NCBI GenBank assembly: GCA_021495925.1
Contig: JAKEKT010000189.1
Location: 1 to 11,163, forward strand
Length of the DNA: 11,163 bases
Source of the DNA: Diplodia intermedia
Taxonomy: Eukaryota; Ascomycota; Dothideomycetes; Botryosphaeriales; Botryosphaeriaceae
Direction of reading: 5' to 3'
Each line of letters opens with the position of its first letter. The stretch's first letter is position 1. This document shows, one piece after another, positions 1 to 6,596 of this stretch. The translations under genes were made by a program, and so were the position numbers. The notes below the pieces were generated by a model. That model ran no database searches and had not been told where the DNA came from. It was given only the letters and a program-made list of their open reading frames with translations.

Positions 1-20
1 AAGAAAAAAAATATAGGAAA

Positions 21-56
21 CGGAGCCAATAAAAAAGGATGGCGTTGCCGGCTCCG
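21..56. repeat. GC-rich hairpin element beside tRNA-Met
   Basis: Inverted repeat with arms CGGAGCC and GGCTCCG enclosing an A/T-rich loop and a small inner hairpin (GGC-GTT-GCC). It stands out as GC-rich in AT-rich spacer and lies about 15 bases beyond the 3' end of the tRNA. It resembles the mobile GC clusters and hairpin elements of fungal mtDNA. A role in transcript processing is possible but not shown. Confidence 0.6.
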
Positions 57-70
57 CTAGGGAGAGAAGA

Positions 71-141
71 ATGCGGACAAAGGATTTGCACCTCTATATA
101 CTGGACATGAGCCAATTATGTTACTATTACATCAATCCGCA
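71..141 (-). tRNA. trnM(cau): tRNA-Met (anticodon CAU)
   Basis: A full 71-nt cloverleaf can be folded on the minus strand. The acceptor is TGCGGAT with GTCCGCA (one G-U), the D stem ATGT/ACAT, the anticodon stem ATTGG/CCAGT, and the anticodon loop CTCATGT gives CAU. The variable loop has 4 nt, the T stem is AGAGG/CCTTT, the T loop TGCAAAT and the discriminator base U. CCA is not encoded, as usual in mitochondria. The D loop is only 7 nt (AATAGTA) and lacks the G18-G19 pair, so the normal D-loop/T-loop contact is missing or altered. It lies downstream of rnl on the same strand and is probably excised from a shared transcript. Whether it is initiator or elongator tRNA-Met, or a CAU tRNA modified to read AUA, cannot be decided here. 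Confidence 0.85.
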
Positions 142-188
142 TAAAAAAGATATTTTCGATAAGTATGTTAATTAGTCGATAATAATAT

Positions 189-242
189 TAGTACTTTATG
201 CCTAAAAGAATTAAAACTCTAAAAGCTAAAGCCTATAAATAC
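189..242. repeat. Imperfect hairpin between rnl and tRNA-Met
   Basis: On the minus strand AGTATTTAT and ATAAAGTACT pair with a bulge and close a roughly 35-nt A/T-rich loop. I tried to fold it as a tRNA and failed: it is only 54 nt with no anticodon arm. It may mark the rnl 3' processing region or be another hairpin insertion. The rest of 142-250 is AT-rich spacer with nothing recognisable. Confidence 0.35.
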
Positions 243-249
243 TTTAAAA

Positions 250-751
250 AGTAATATTCGTAGTATTCTACTACATATATTTAAGAGTATCCTAAGGTAA
301 GTTTCGTGCCTATATGCATTCAGCACTTATCTTTAACTAACATAGCCTTCCTGCCATGCCTATACTATATATACTTACTTGAGTAAAAGCAATACCCTTT
401 ACACCCATTTTTTTTGATTGATACATTAAATTTTACGGCACACATGCGTCTGGACAGGCATTGAGCCTCCAGTTACGACACGTGCAATGTATTATAATAT
501 ATTAATATTGACAGTGTAACATATTATATTATATTAATATTAGGCGTATAAACAACAGGTAAACCAGAGGTTAACATACCCAACTCCTTTCGTACGAAGG
601 GGCTATCCTTATTTTACTCTAATTTCCTCTAGAAGATAGAAACCATACTGTCTCACGACGTATTTAACCCAGCTCGTGTAGCTCTTTAATCGACGAACAG
701 TCGTACCCTTCATGATTCCTGCATTCATGTGGATGAGCTAAGCCGACATCG
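250..751 (-). rRNA. rnl: rnl last exon: end of domain V and domain VI
   Basis: This exon starts with CGATGTCGG (E. coli 2501 onward), directly after the intron at 2500. It carries the peptidyl-transferase blocks CACGAGCTGGGTT and CGTCGTGAGACAG at about 645-690, the sarcin-ricin loop as TTCGTACGAAAGGAG near 587-602, and the domain VI block GATAAGTGCTGAATGCA/GCACGAAACTT near 302-336. It therefore holds the A-loop side of the catalytic centre and the factor-binding loop of the mitoribosome large subunit. An A/T-rich variable stretch lies at about 488-545. The 3' end is not marked by sequence; I place it just after a TAGTA/TACTA hairpin at about 259-275, uncertain by some 30 nt. The 5' limit is exact because it is set by the P10 pairing of the intron. 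Confidence 0.88.
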
Positions 752-950
752 CTAATTTATTAATCCTTAAGAATCCTTAAGGTTTAGACTATATCTTCAT
801 CCAGTATTCGAGAGAAGAATATTCTTCTGGATGTAGGCGTTTAGTCGTTGAGGGTGTTTATAAAGACTTAAACTTCCCTGCTGATTGTCACTATAAATTA
901 TAGTAAGTTCCAGCATATAGCCTACTACTAATCTTATATTACTATAAGAA

Positions 951-962
951 ACCCCCGATGTC
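951..962 (-). promoter_or_regulatory. Internal guide sequence of the 2500 intron
   Basis: On the minus strand GACATCG pairs over 7 bp with the first seven bases of the 3' exon (P10). The adjoining GGGU pairs with the last four bases of the 5' exon, ACCU, with the expected terminal U-G. This element fixes both splice sites of the intron. Confidence 0.85.
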
Positions 963-1010
963 ACAATGTTTAATGTATTTTTTATATATAAGATACCTGT
1001 TAATTAATTT

Positions 1011-1646
1011 TTATTTGTTTTCTTCCCCTATGTGTAATTTATATAGAAAAGAGGGATGAACATATTGTGTAATTAACGGCTTAATGTTATCAAAGGAGTT
1101 TTTACCTATGTAGATCCTATGATACAATCTATCAGCTCTACCCTTTTTATAATGGATAGAACATTTAGCATTATACATATTAGCTAATACTTGAATTAAT
1201 AACTCAACTTCAGCTAAGGTATAGTTATCTGTACATAGGGTTATACCTCCTCTTTTAACTAATTGGCCATCATCACAAATCCAGAAAGCTAACGCTCTCG
1301 GAGTTAAGTATTGTTCTATTCCTAAAGGTAATATTTTACTACCTCCTGATAAAAACATACTAGCTAAAGGAAAAAGTAACTCAGAATTATGAGTCTTAAA
1401 ATAAATAGAGCCATTAACACTATTATATCTAGAATCTTTTCTAGAGTAATACTTAATATCATGTAAACCAACACCAGCATTTTTCAATGCCTGGTATATA
1501 GACATGACATAACCCTCGTGCTTAGTAGTTTGCTCAAAAGTAATAAATGCTTTATTACCTCCAGATACTCCAATATGAGCATCACCTAATAAACAACCAA
1601 TTAACATATCTCTTATATTGTCATCAAATTTGATCAAATTTTTCAT
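1011..1646 (-). CDS. LAGLIDADG homing endonuclease (I-SceI-type, PF03161-like), 211 aa
   Basis: This is an intron-encoded site-specific DNA endonuclease, expected to cut the intronless rnl target around position 2500 and start intron homing. Two LAGLIDADG-type helices are visible: LIGCLLGDAHIG (about 15-26, acidic residue D22) and LAFWICDDGQL (about 119-129, acidic D125/D126). Their spacing and the C-terminal end (VHPSFLYKL) match the compact two-motif family of I-SceI rather than the I-OnuI family used by the other introns here. The ATG at 1646 is preceded in frame by TAG, which decides the start. The frame is complete with no in-frame TGA, and both motifs are kept, so it looks functional. 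It lies wholly within the P1 loop between the 5' splice site and the guide sequence. It could also act as a maturase; nothing in the sequence separates the two roles. Confidence 0.9.
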   Translation of the reverse strand: MKNLIKFDDNIRDMLIGCLLGDAHIGVSGGNKAFITFEQTTKHEGYVMSIYQALKNAGVGLHDIKYYSRKDSRYNSVNGSIYFKTHNSELLFPLASMFLSGGSKILPLGIEQYLTPRALAFWICDDGQLVKRGGITLCTDNYTLAEVELLIQVLANMYNAKCSIHYKKGRADRLYHRIYIGKNSFDNIKPLITQYVHPSFLYKLHIGEENK

Positions 1647-1723
1647 TAAAGTAGCTACTAAAAAAAATAATTATTTAAAATACATACACATTATGAAAAA
1701 AAAAACTTTGAATTTTTTTTTCA

Positions 1724-1774
1724 AGGTGCCAAACTGCGCACTCAATTTGTACTCTCTGGCGCAATTAGCCTGTT
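1724..1774 (-). rRNA. rnl: rnl micro-exon, E. coli 2450-2500
   Basis: A 51-nt exon running from AACAGGCTAAT to GTTTGGCACCT, exactly the length of E. coli 2450-2500. It contains part of the peptidyl-transferase loop, including the equivalents of A2451 and C2452. It is bounded by two group I introns, each with guide pairings that confirm its ends. Confidence 0.95.
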
Positions 1775-2187
1775 CAATTATGTTATAATAAAGGTTTATC
1801 CTTTATTCCTCTTTTCTCAAAGAGGTTCAGACTATGTCTTCGTTATATTTCAAACTTTATCAAATTAAATTATAGATTTTTATAACTTTTTTTATTTTTT
1901 TTTATATGTTATTTCGGATAAAATAAGTCAAAATAATAAAATTAAGGTAACTTAAATCTCATTTCAGGTATAATATAAGGGTCTATTAAAGATAAAAAAG
2001 TAGGATAACTATCAGATTTAATAACTATAACTTTTTTACCTTTATTAGAACGAACCTCCACTTGAAGATCAAATTTAGTACCTAGCTGTTCCGCCATAGC
2101 AGATACCTCATCTTCTTTAAAACTCTGAGTATTAAACACAATACTTTTATTTTTAGAGTTTTTATTATAATCCAATTTTCCTCCGTC

Positions 2188-2232
2188 TAACTTTTTTTTT
2201 ATTAATTTATTTATAAATTAATAAAAAAAAAG
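2188..2232. repeat. 45-nt in-frame AT hairpin insertion in the I-SceI-like gene
   Basis: A perfect 20-bp inverted repeat (arms 2190-2209 and 2214-2233, 4-nt loop) splits the second LAGLIDADG motif between CYWFC and DGGK. The insert is flanked by TTA on both sides: TGC TTA [hairpin] TTA GAC. One copy plus the hairpin is exactly 45 nt, so the frame is preserved while a TAA stop is introduced. The TTA repeats look like a 3-bp target duplication. Confidence 0.8.
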
Positions 2233-2520
2233 TAAGCAAAACCAATAACAAAGACCTCTAGGAGTTAAATGATTTTTAATCAAATCCGGAGCAATAATTT
2301 TCTTATTATAATTGTCTAAAAATAATTGAGCTAAATAATTAAAGGCTTCATGGCTTAAGGTTTGAAATCCTCAATTAAAAACTTCATTACCTGAAGGACT
2401 CAATCTAATCTTCTCATGTGGGTTTGATAAAACCCATCTATCAAATACACTAAAAACATGATGTAAGTAAACTTTATGTTTATTACTTCACTCAAACTTC
2501 ATTCTAAAAGTTTTACCTCC

Positions 2521-2600
2521 AACACCCCATATATTTTTTTGCTTTTGTAAAAAAAAATATAATGGGTGTGTGGTCCCTGCGCGCTACCGCGCGCGGGACT
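2521..2600. mobile_element. 80-nt double-hairpin element (DHE-like) in the I-SceI-like gene
   Basis: Two hairpins lie side by side. On the minus strand the first is GC-rich: GTCCC-GCGCGC, loop GGTA, GCGCGC-A-GGGAC. The second pairs ACACCC...TATATTTTTTT with AAAAAAATATA...GGGGTGT around a short loop (19 bp with two mismatches). The insert lies just after the first LAGLIDADG motif and adds 80 nt, shifting the frame. The structure matches the idea of mobile double-hairpin elements described in Allomyces mtDNA. The limits are inferred from the frames of the two flanking coding segments; no clear target duplication is visible. Confidence 0.75.
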
Positions 2601-2816
2601 ATTTTGAGTCTGCAAACTAGCATCACCTAACATAAGTCCAACTGCTGCTTCCTTTTCAATCTGTGACAAACTACCTAGCGAATCCTTATATTGCCTTAGC
2701 AATTTACTATTAGGACCTAACCCTAATACTTGAGACTTGCTAATGTTATTTGCAACAGTAGAATGAAATCTTACTTTATTCGAATCAGTGTAAAGTCTAA
2801 AGCTAATGTCTCTCAT

Positions 2817-3300
2817 AAATTAATCATGCAAATATCTAATTTTCTTTTACTAAATCTGTTTGTGCCGCATCACTCTTTGAACTTAATTCAAAATTAAGAC
2901 TCTAATCTCCGAAATGAGATAGGCCAAGTGTCTATAGCTCTCAGTGCACGCTTCTATAAAGGTCCCTTCTTCACCCCTCCAAATACAGGAGTATTAAATC
3001 TAGGGAAATATCCCTATAAAGGTAAAGGAACGTTACATACAGAAGATAAAAAAAAATAACCACGGGAATCTAACAAAAATAAAGTCTATAGTATTGGATA
3101 CATTATCCTTCATTTACTCAGGTATAAGGGGATAATAACAAAGTATCTACTTTGTTATATCTCCTTACTATTCCAAATTATTTTTAATATTTTACATGTT
3201 GCACAGGCTAATTTTTTTATATTAGAGGCGCCAATACAGATTTATGTATGTTTGAAGTTTAAACGGAGGATTTTCGTGGAAGGGTTATTTTAATAAATAA
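2817..3300 (-). other. Intron P8-loop region without a gene
   Basis: This stretch lies between the omega-intron P7 5' strand and the I-SceI-like ORF. No coding frame with family similarity is visible. It is AT-rich with several hairpins, the clearest at 3135-3158 (ATAACAAAGTA / TACTTTGTTAT, perfect 11-bp arms, extended outward by AAGGGGATA-like flanks). Confidence 0.5.
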
Positions 3301-3440
3301 TAGCCTTCTAGTCGTTGAACGTCCTTATTTTAAAATTTAACTTAATAATCTTAAAAATAAGTTTCGCTTCAAGTTAACTTTAATTTCTTAGTGTTTCTTG
3401 AAATTTATCCCCTTTATTACCTACAATTATTCATTGTAGG

Positions 3441-3451
3441 AGGACTAACAG
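3441..3451 (-). promoter_or_regulatory. Internal guide sequence of the 2449 (omega-type) intron
   Basis: CTGTT pairs perfectly with the first five bases of the 3' exon (AACAG, P10). After one A, GUCCU pairs with the last five bases of the 5' exon (GGGAU), ending in U-G. Together they fix the splice sites at 3463/3462 and 1775/1774. Confidence 0.85.
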
Positions 3452-3671
3452 TGTTTTTTGTAATCCCTAGCGTAGCTTTTTCAATAATACAAGACCTTTC
3501 CTTTCTGCGTCTTGCGATCTTATGCCCCGCTTAAGCGACTGAAAGACGTGTAGGTCAAACAGTAAAGCAAGATTAAGCCGTTAAACTTTTGAAGTATATA
3601 TCAAAATCATTATAAGAATATCTTTGATAACAAAGCATACAAATATAACAACTAGAAACATTACCGCACCG

Positions 3672-3708
3672 CTTGAGAGTCCGTCCCAAAATGAGGCGGA
3701 CTCTTAAG
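3672..3708. repeat. Stem-loop in rnl expansion
   Basis: Arms CTTGAGAGTCCG (3672-3683) and CGGACTCTTAAG (3697-3708) pair over 12 bp with one G-U, enclosing a 13-nt loop. It may be a genuine helix of domain V (helix 81-88 area) lengthened in this organism. Confidence 0.7.
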
Positions 3709-3860
3709 CTTACTTTGTAAAGCGATTAATGTTTTTTTTACATCTATTTCCCATATAGTTAAAATCTTACTTAGTTTAAAAAATATAGTTCTAACTCAAT
3801 AGAAAAATAACTGAATTAGTTATATGCATAACTAATAACAAAATAAATATAGAATATATA

Positions 3861-3887
3861 TGTCTGATTTTCCTTGAAAATCAGACA
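3861..3887. repeat. Perfect 12-bp hairpin in rnl expansion
   Basis: Arms TGTCTGATTTTC (3861-3872) and GAAAATCAGACA (3876-3887) with a 3-nt loop, flanked by ATATAT tracts that continue the stem. A second hairpin follows at 3816-3835 (TTAGTTAT / ATAACTAA). Both lie in the variable part of domain V. Confidence 0.75.
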
Positions 3888-4087
3888 AGATATATTAAAT
3901 TGCTATATGCAATTTTACAAAATTAACTTTGGATATACCCAGGTACTCTTTATGGGATCTGTGCCCCGCATAAACCGTCCACTAGCAACTGTTTCCTGAG
4001 TATTGTCTAATTTATCCCCTCTTCCTTTATGGATCATTAATGTAGACCTATCACTTACACCTTTCTTACAATACCACGAGTGTAGAC

Positions 4088-4110
4088 AGGGTTCGGGATT
4101 GCACCGCCCC
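4088..4110. repeat. GC-cluster repeat, copy 2
   Basis: A 23-nt GC-rich block beginning AGGGTTCGGGATTGCACC. It matches 4321-4343 at 20 of 23 positions, with the three differences all transitions. It lies in the rnl variable region near E. coli 2200-2240. Confidence 0.75.
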
Positions 4111-4201
4111 CCGCATATTACTATATATAAAAATCACTGCCTGGACTTGCCTACCTTTTATACCTATCTCTGTTTAGGACGGGGTTTTTAATGTATTATT
4201 G

Positions 4202-4302
4202 TTTTTGTTAGACCAAAGGTTAAACAAAAAAAAAACAAGAAGCCCCCCTTTATTTTTTATTTTTGTTAGACCCAAAAAAAAAATAAAAAGAAGCCCCCCT
4301 TT
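4202..4302. repeat. Two tandem-like copies of a T/A plus C6 element
   Basis: The blocks TTTTTGTTAGACC (4202-4214 and 4260-4272) and AGAAGCCCCCCTTT (4238-4251 and 4289-4302) occur twice in the same order, separated by A-rich tracts. The unit of about 50 nt is duplicated with small differences. It lies between the two GC-cluster copies. Confidence 0.75.
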
Positions 4303-4320
4303 CTTTCTCTACATGCATAA

Positions 4321-4343
4321 AGGGTTCGGGGTTGCGCCGCCCT
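4321..4343. repeat. GC-cluster repeat, copy 1
   Basis: A 23-nt block beginning AGGGTTCGGGGTTGCGCC, nearly identical to 4088-4110 in the same orientation. It is probably a mobile GC cluster inserted in a tolerant rnl loop. Confidence 0.75.
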
Positions 4344-4506
4344 TTAAATACATGCATATATACATAAAAAATTCATAAGCATTATTCTACCGATATGATA
4401 AACTAAGTAAAGGTGTTTCAATTGTATCTCATCGACTACCTTATACACTACAACTTGTTCGATCATACCCAATTACTAGCAACAGTAAAGCTGCATAGGG
4501 TCTGTA

Positions 4507-4541
4507 GAGATAGGTTATTTTATTACTAAAACTTCCCCCTC
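4507..4541 (-). other. Group II domain VI with branch-point A
   Basis: GAGG-GGG and GUUUUA pair with UAAAAU and CCU-UCUC around a GUAA loop. A single unpaired A at 4511 lies 7 nt before the 3' splice site, the expected place for the lariat branch point. Confidence 0.85.
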
Positions 4542-4544
4542 GTG

Positions 4545-4578
4545 GAACCGTACGTGCAACTTTCATCGCATACGGCTC
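4545..4578 (-). other. Group II domain V
   Basis: The classic 34-nt catalytic hairpin on the minus strand: GAGCCGTATGCG...GAAA...CGTACGGTTC. It carries the AGC triad, a GAAA tetraloop and the two-nucleotide bulge region. It is the single strongest proof of a group II intron in the window. Confidence 0.95.
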
Positions 4579-4694
4579 GAGCATTAAATTTATACACATA
4601 TTTAAAGTTTAATTATAAATTAAACCAATAACCAACAAACCAATATCAATTAAACCAATAAAAATAAACCACCCAAGGAGTGATAAAAAATTTA

Positions 4695-5732
4695 TTAACT
4701 TCTACCTTTATTCATAGAAGCTTTAATGTCTTTCATTTTCTGTAATCCTTCAGGAGTATCCTGTGCTCTTTCAGCCTTTAGTTGAATTAGTTTTTTTCAA
4801 TCTAAATAATCTAAATATTTTCGTGTTAATAACGGATACTTATCAAAAAATTCTGTTACTACAGAATGTTGATTAACAACAAATCTATTAACAATACGAG
4901 AACTTTTTACGGCCTCTATATCATTTATATCATATTTAGGTTTCAAATAACCACAGCCAAAGAATTGAACGAAAGCGTTCAGAATACCTACGTCGTGATT
5001 ACTTTGTGCTATTTCTAGAGTAGGAGTTAACGCTGTATAAGGTTTTCCTCTACTCATAGCGTTTGCAATACCAAATTGAAAACTACCTTCCCCATCAATG
5101 AATGCTTGAACTCATTCATTGTTTAATTTTATAGGTTCAGATTTTTTAAGATGATGTCATCTTTCCTCAAAAGAACGTAAGCTATTCATATTATTTTTAA
5201 TTAATAGAATATCATCCATAACTTCTTTATTAAGATGACGTTTATCTTTCATAAGTAAAGCTACTTTTTTAAAATCTAGATAATCTAGATGTTTAGATGT
5301 AAATAAAGGATACTTATCTAAATGAGGTATAACATTGTTTATTATATCCTCTATTTTATTAACGCTAAATTTATAAGCGTTTTCTTTTTTATTATCAAGA
5401 TAAATATTACCGCAACCAAAATATTTCTGCAAATCTAAAAGAATACCCATGGAGTGTTCTTTTTGAGTTACTTTAAAAGCCAAAGAAATTTTCTGCCCAC
5501 TATTAGTTTTCTGTGTAAAAATCGAAAAATTACCTTCAGAGTCTATAATACCTGAAACCCATCAAGGGGCTAGGTTAATACCTGAAGGTAAACAGGATTT
5601 GAAATCCCTTTTTTGAATTGAACAAAGTGTAGAGTACTCTCTTACTAATTTTGTTCGGATTGAGATGTTTTGGCATTTAGCCAGTTTAAGATCAGTAGAA
5701 AATAAGAATTTTAGATTTTTTAATGTTTTCAT
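4695..5732 (-). CDS. LAGLIDADG homing endonuclease in group II domain IV, 345 aa
   Basis: A double-motif LAGLIDADG_1 (PF00961-type) protein, read with TGA as Trp. Residues 1-55 form a leader beginning MKTLKNLKFLF. The first motif WWVSGIIDSEG is at about 57-67, followed by the core strand block LAFKVTQKEHS and YFGCGNIY. The second motif WVQAFIDGEG is at about 207-216, again followed by IAQSNHDVGIL and FFGCGYLK. The end MKDIKASMNKGRS is typical of the family. The frame is complete with no stop other than UGA, so it appears functional. A standard-code reading would split it at TGA codons near 5154 and 4794. The protein should cut intronless rnl DNA around position 2059, or act as a maturase. The start is the first ATG of the open frame; it could begin later, since the domain itself starts near residue 52. 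Confidence 0.9.
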
Positions 5733-5759
5733 GTTTTCTGTATTAATAATAAAAGGGAT

Positions 5760-6339
5760 TAAATAAGATATTTATAATACTCCTAATTACTCCACTGTTG
5801 TACTACTATTTCCTCCCTATAAGTTTTATGTATCCCCAGTTTTCACCTTTCCCCATAAAGTGTTTATAGTTCCTTTTCTTCAAAGGAGAGGTTAACCACT
5901 CATCTTAAAATTAAGCATCATCAATACCATCCTTAGGTGTCAAACCCTTTGGCCTCTCCACATAAGTACAGCTAAGCAATTAACTGGTCATCTCTTACCA
6001 GTGTATAAGCTTTATGCTAGTAACCCTCGCAAGGTTACGCGGTACACCTCAGCTTTTCTGTTAAAAGTACTTCTAAATATCTTATTGTTAAAGTAAGACC
6101 AATAAAAGAAAAATCCAACAAATAAGCAATAAAAATGTGTGAAAGAAAAGTTCATAACTACAAATGTAGTTACCTTTAAATATATGTATAAATTATTAAC
6201 GCCTGTTCTAAGTCTGCATTCTTTCGAATTAGATCATTATCGACCCTATCCTTGCTATTACCGCAAGGCATTCGCTTTTTAGAACATCCTTTACCCACTG
6301 TTATATATTCAGCCTCACGACTGAACTTCCACCTAAATT
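5760..6339 (-). other. Group II domain I end, domains II and III (no gene)
   Basis: There is no credible coding frame here. Structured RNA is visible: GTAACC/GGGTTAC and CTGGT/ACCAG hairpins at about 5986-6042, and a purine-rich block with AAAGGTGAAAACTGGGG near 5840, as expected of domain III. Exact domain limits are not assigned. Confidence 0.6.
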
Positions 6340-6378
6340 CATCTTTTTTTTTCTCGCGCAGCAAGTAAAAAAAAGATG
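6340..6378. repeat. Hairpin insertion in group II intron
   Basis: CATCTTTTTTTT pairs with AAAAAAAAGATG, capped by a GC-rich inner hairpin (CTCGC-GCA-GCAAG, one mismatch). An A/T stem with a GC tip inside domain I-II looks like an inserted element rather than a core helix. Confidence 0.6.
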
Positions 6379-6483
6379 ATTAGATGGGTAACATTGGGCT
6401 TACCTAGTTTACTTAATAACACCTTAATGATTACCTTAGGATCCCACTATACGTATGTTGATATCAGACCCATAAAGAAAAGA

Positions 6484-6489
6484 ACGAGA
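6484..6489 (-). promoter_or_regulatory. EBS1 of the group II intron
   Basis: TCTCGT is displayed in the loop of a perfect 7-bp stem (GAAAAGA/TCTTTTC, 6477-6483 with 6492-6498). It is fully complementary to the last six exon bases ACGAGA (6765-6770). Confidence 0.85.
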
Positions 6490-6590
6490 ACTCTTTTCTA
6501 CAATCAACAAATATTTTTTTCTCAAAACCTAGTATATACGCTTCAAACGTGGATTCGCGTTAACTATCCTTAGTAATCTAGCTCACCAAC

Positions 6591-6596
6591 CTAGTT
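6591..6596 (-). promoter_or_regulatory. EBS2 of the group II intron
   Basis: AACTAG is fully complementary to CTAGTT in the exon (6773-6778), two bases upstream of IBS1. It lies upstream of EBS1 in domain I, as expected. Confidence 0.7.

Larger units (their letters stand above)
752..1723 (-). mobile_element. Group I intron after E. coli position 2500, with ORF in the P1 loop
   Basis: The 972-nt intron splits GGCACCT / CGATGTCGG exactly after U2500 and ends in G. The catalytic core is near the 3' end: P7 5' strand CAACGACTAAACGCC (about 830-846), P8 stem ACATCCAG/CTGGATG, P7 3' strand AAGATATAGTCTAAAC (about 784-799), and a P9 hairpin CCTTAAG/CTTAAGG. The internal guide GACATCGGGGGT lies at 951-962. 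Its first seven bases pair perfectly with the 3' exon CGATGTC (P10), and GGGU pairs with 5' exon ACCU ending in a U-G wobble (P1). Because the guide lies beyond the ORF, the endonuclease gene sits inside a giant P1 loop. This is a known fungal rnl insertion site. Confidence 0.92.
1942..2816 (-). pseudogene. I-SceI-like LAGLIDADG homing endonuclease, interrupted by two hairpin insertions
   Basis: The reading frame is clearly related to I-SceI, the omega endonuclease that cuts the intronless 2449 site. Segment 1 (2816 to about 2601) carries LGPNSKLL and the first motif AAVGLMLGDAS (D65). Segment 2 (2520-2236, reading TGA as Trp) begins GGKTFRMKFEW and reaches CYWFC. Segment 3 (2187-1942) carries DGG, then DYNKNSKNKSIVFNTQSF, and ends IPEMRFKLP. 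Between segments 1 and 2 is an 80-nt double hairpin that shifts the frame by two. Between segments 2 and 3 is a 45-nt hairpin that keeps the frame but adds a TAA. Without the inserts all blocks of the family would be present in order and both catalytic acidic positions kept. The start is the first ATG after an in-frame TAA; the first 24 residues have no counterpart in I-SceI. It is either a recently broken gene or one rescued at RNA or translation level; the sequence alone cannot say. Confidence 0.85.
1775..3462 (-). mobile_element. Omega-type group I intron after E. coli position 2449
   Basis: The 1688-nt intron interrupts GCTAGGGAT / AACAGGCTAAT, the same site as the yeast omega intron. The guide CTGTTAGTCCT (3441-3451) pairs CTGTT with 3' exon AACAG (P10) and GUCCU with 5' exon GGGAU (P1, terminal U-G). 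A P2 hairpin CCTACAAT/ATTGTAGG follows. The P7 5' strand CGTTCAACGACTAGAAGG with a following CCTTCCACGA resembles the omega core as I remember it (subgroup IA). The P7 3' strand AAGACATAGTCTGAAC is near 1826-1841, followed by a CCTCTTT/AAAGAGG hairpin; the last base is G. As in omega, the ORF occupies the P8 loop. No rps3, which is often carried at this site in filamentous ascomycetes, is present. Confidence 0.93.
3463..4503 (-). rRNA. rnl: rnl exon, E. coli 2060-2449, with large variable-region expansions
   Basis: Conserved blocks in order are AGACCCTATGCAGCTTTACTG (4483-4503), the helix 74-80 area with TACTCAGGAAACAGTTGCTAG (about 3980-4005) and GCGGGGCA...TAAAGAGTACC (about 3940-3970), AACGGCTTAATCTTGCTTTACTG (about 3560-3590), CATAAGATCGCAAGACG, and GCTACGCTAGGGAT at the 3' end. 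The exon is 1041 nt against about 390 in E. coli. The excess lies in two places: about 4035-4380 (GC clusters and C6 repeats) and about 3600-3930 (hairpins). I found no intron core, guide or ORF in either, so I read them as retained expansions, not introns. Transcript data could change that for 4035-4380. Confidence 0.85.

Noticed and set aside
189..242. Second tRNA next to tRNA-Met
   Set aside because: Only 54 nt; the ends pair but no anticodon, D or T arm can be formed.
1775..3462. rps3 in the 2449 intron
   Set aside because: Filamentous ascomycetes often carry it here, but the only coding remains are I-SceI-like.
4003..4191. Short + strand open frame
   Set aside because: It is antisense to the rnl exon expansion, contains GC-cluster sequence and has no recognisable domain.
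4035..4380. A further intron in the 2060-2449 exon
   Set aside because: No P7-type strands, guide, domain V or ORF are visible. The flanking rRNA is less conserved here, so length expansion is the simpler reading.
6176..6573. Short frames on both strands in the group II intron
   Set aside because: They overlap domain I structure, including EBS1 and an inserted hairpin, and resemble no protein family.
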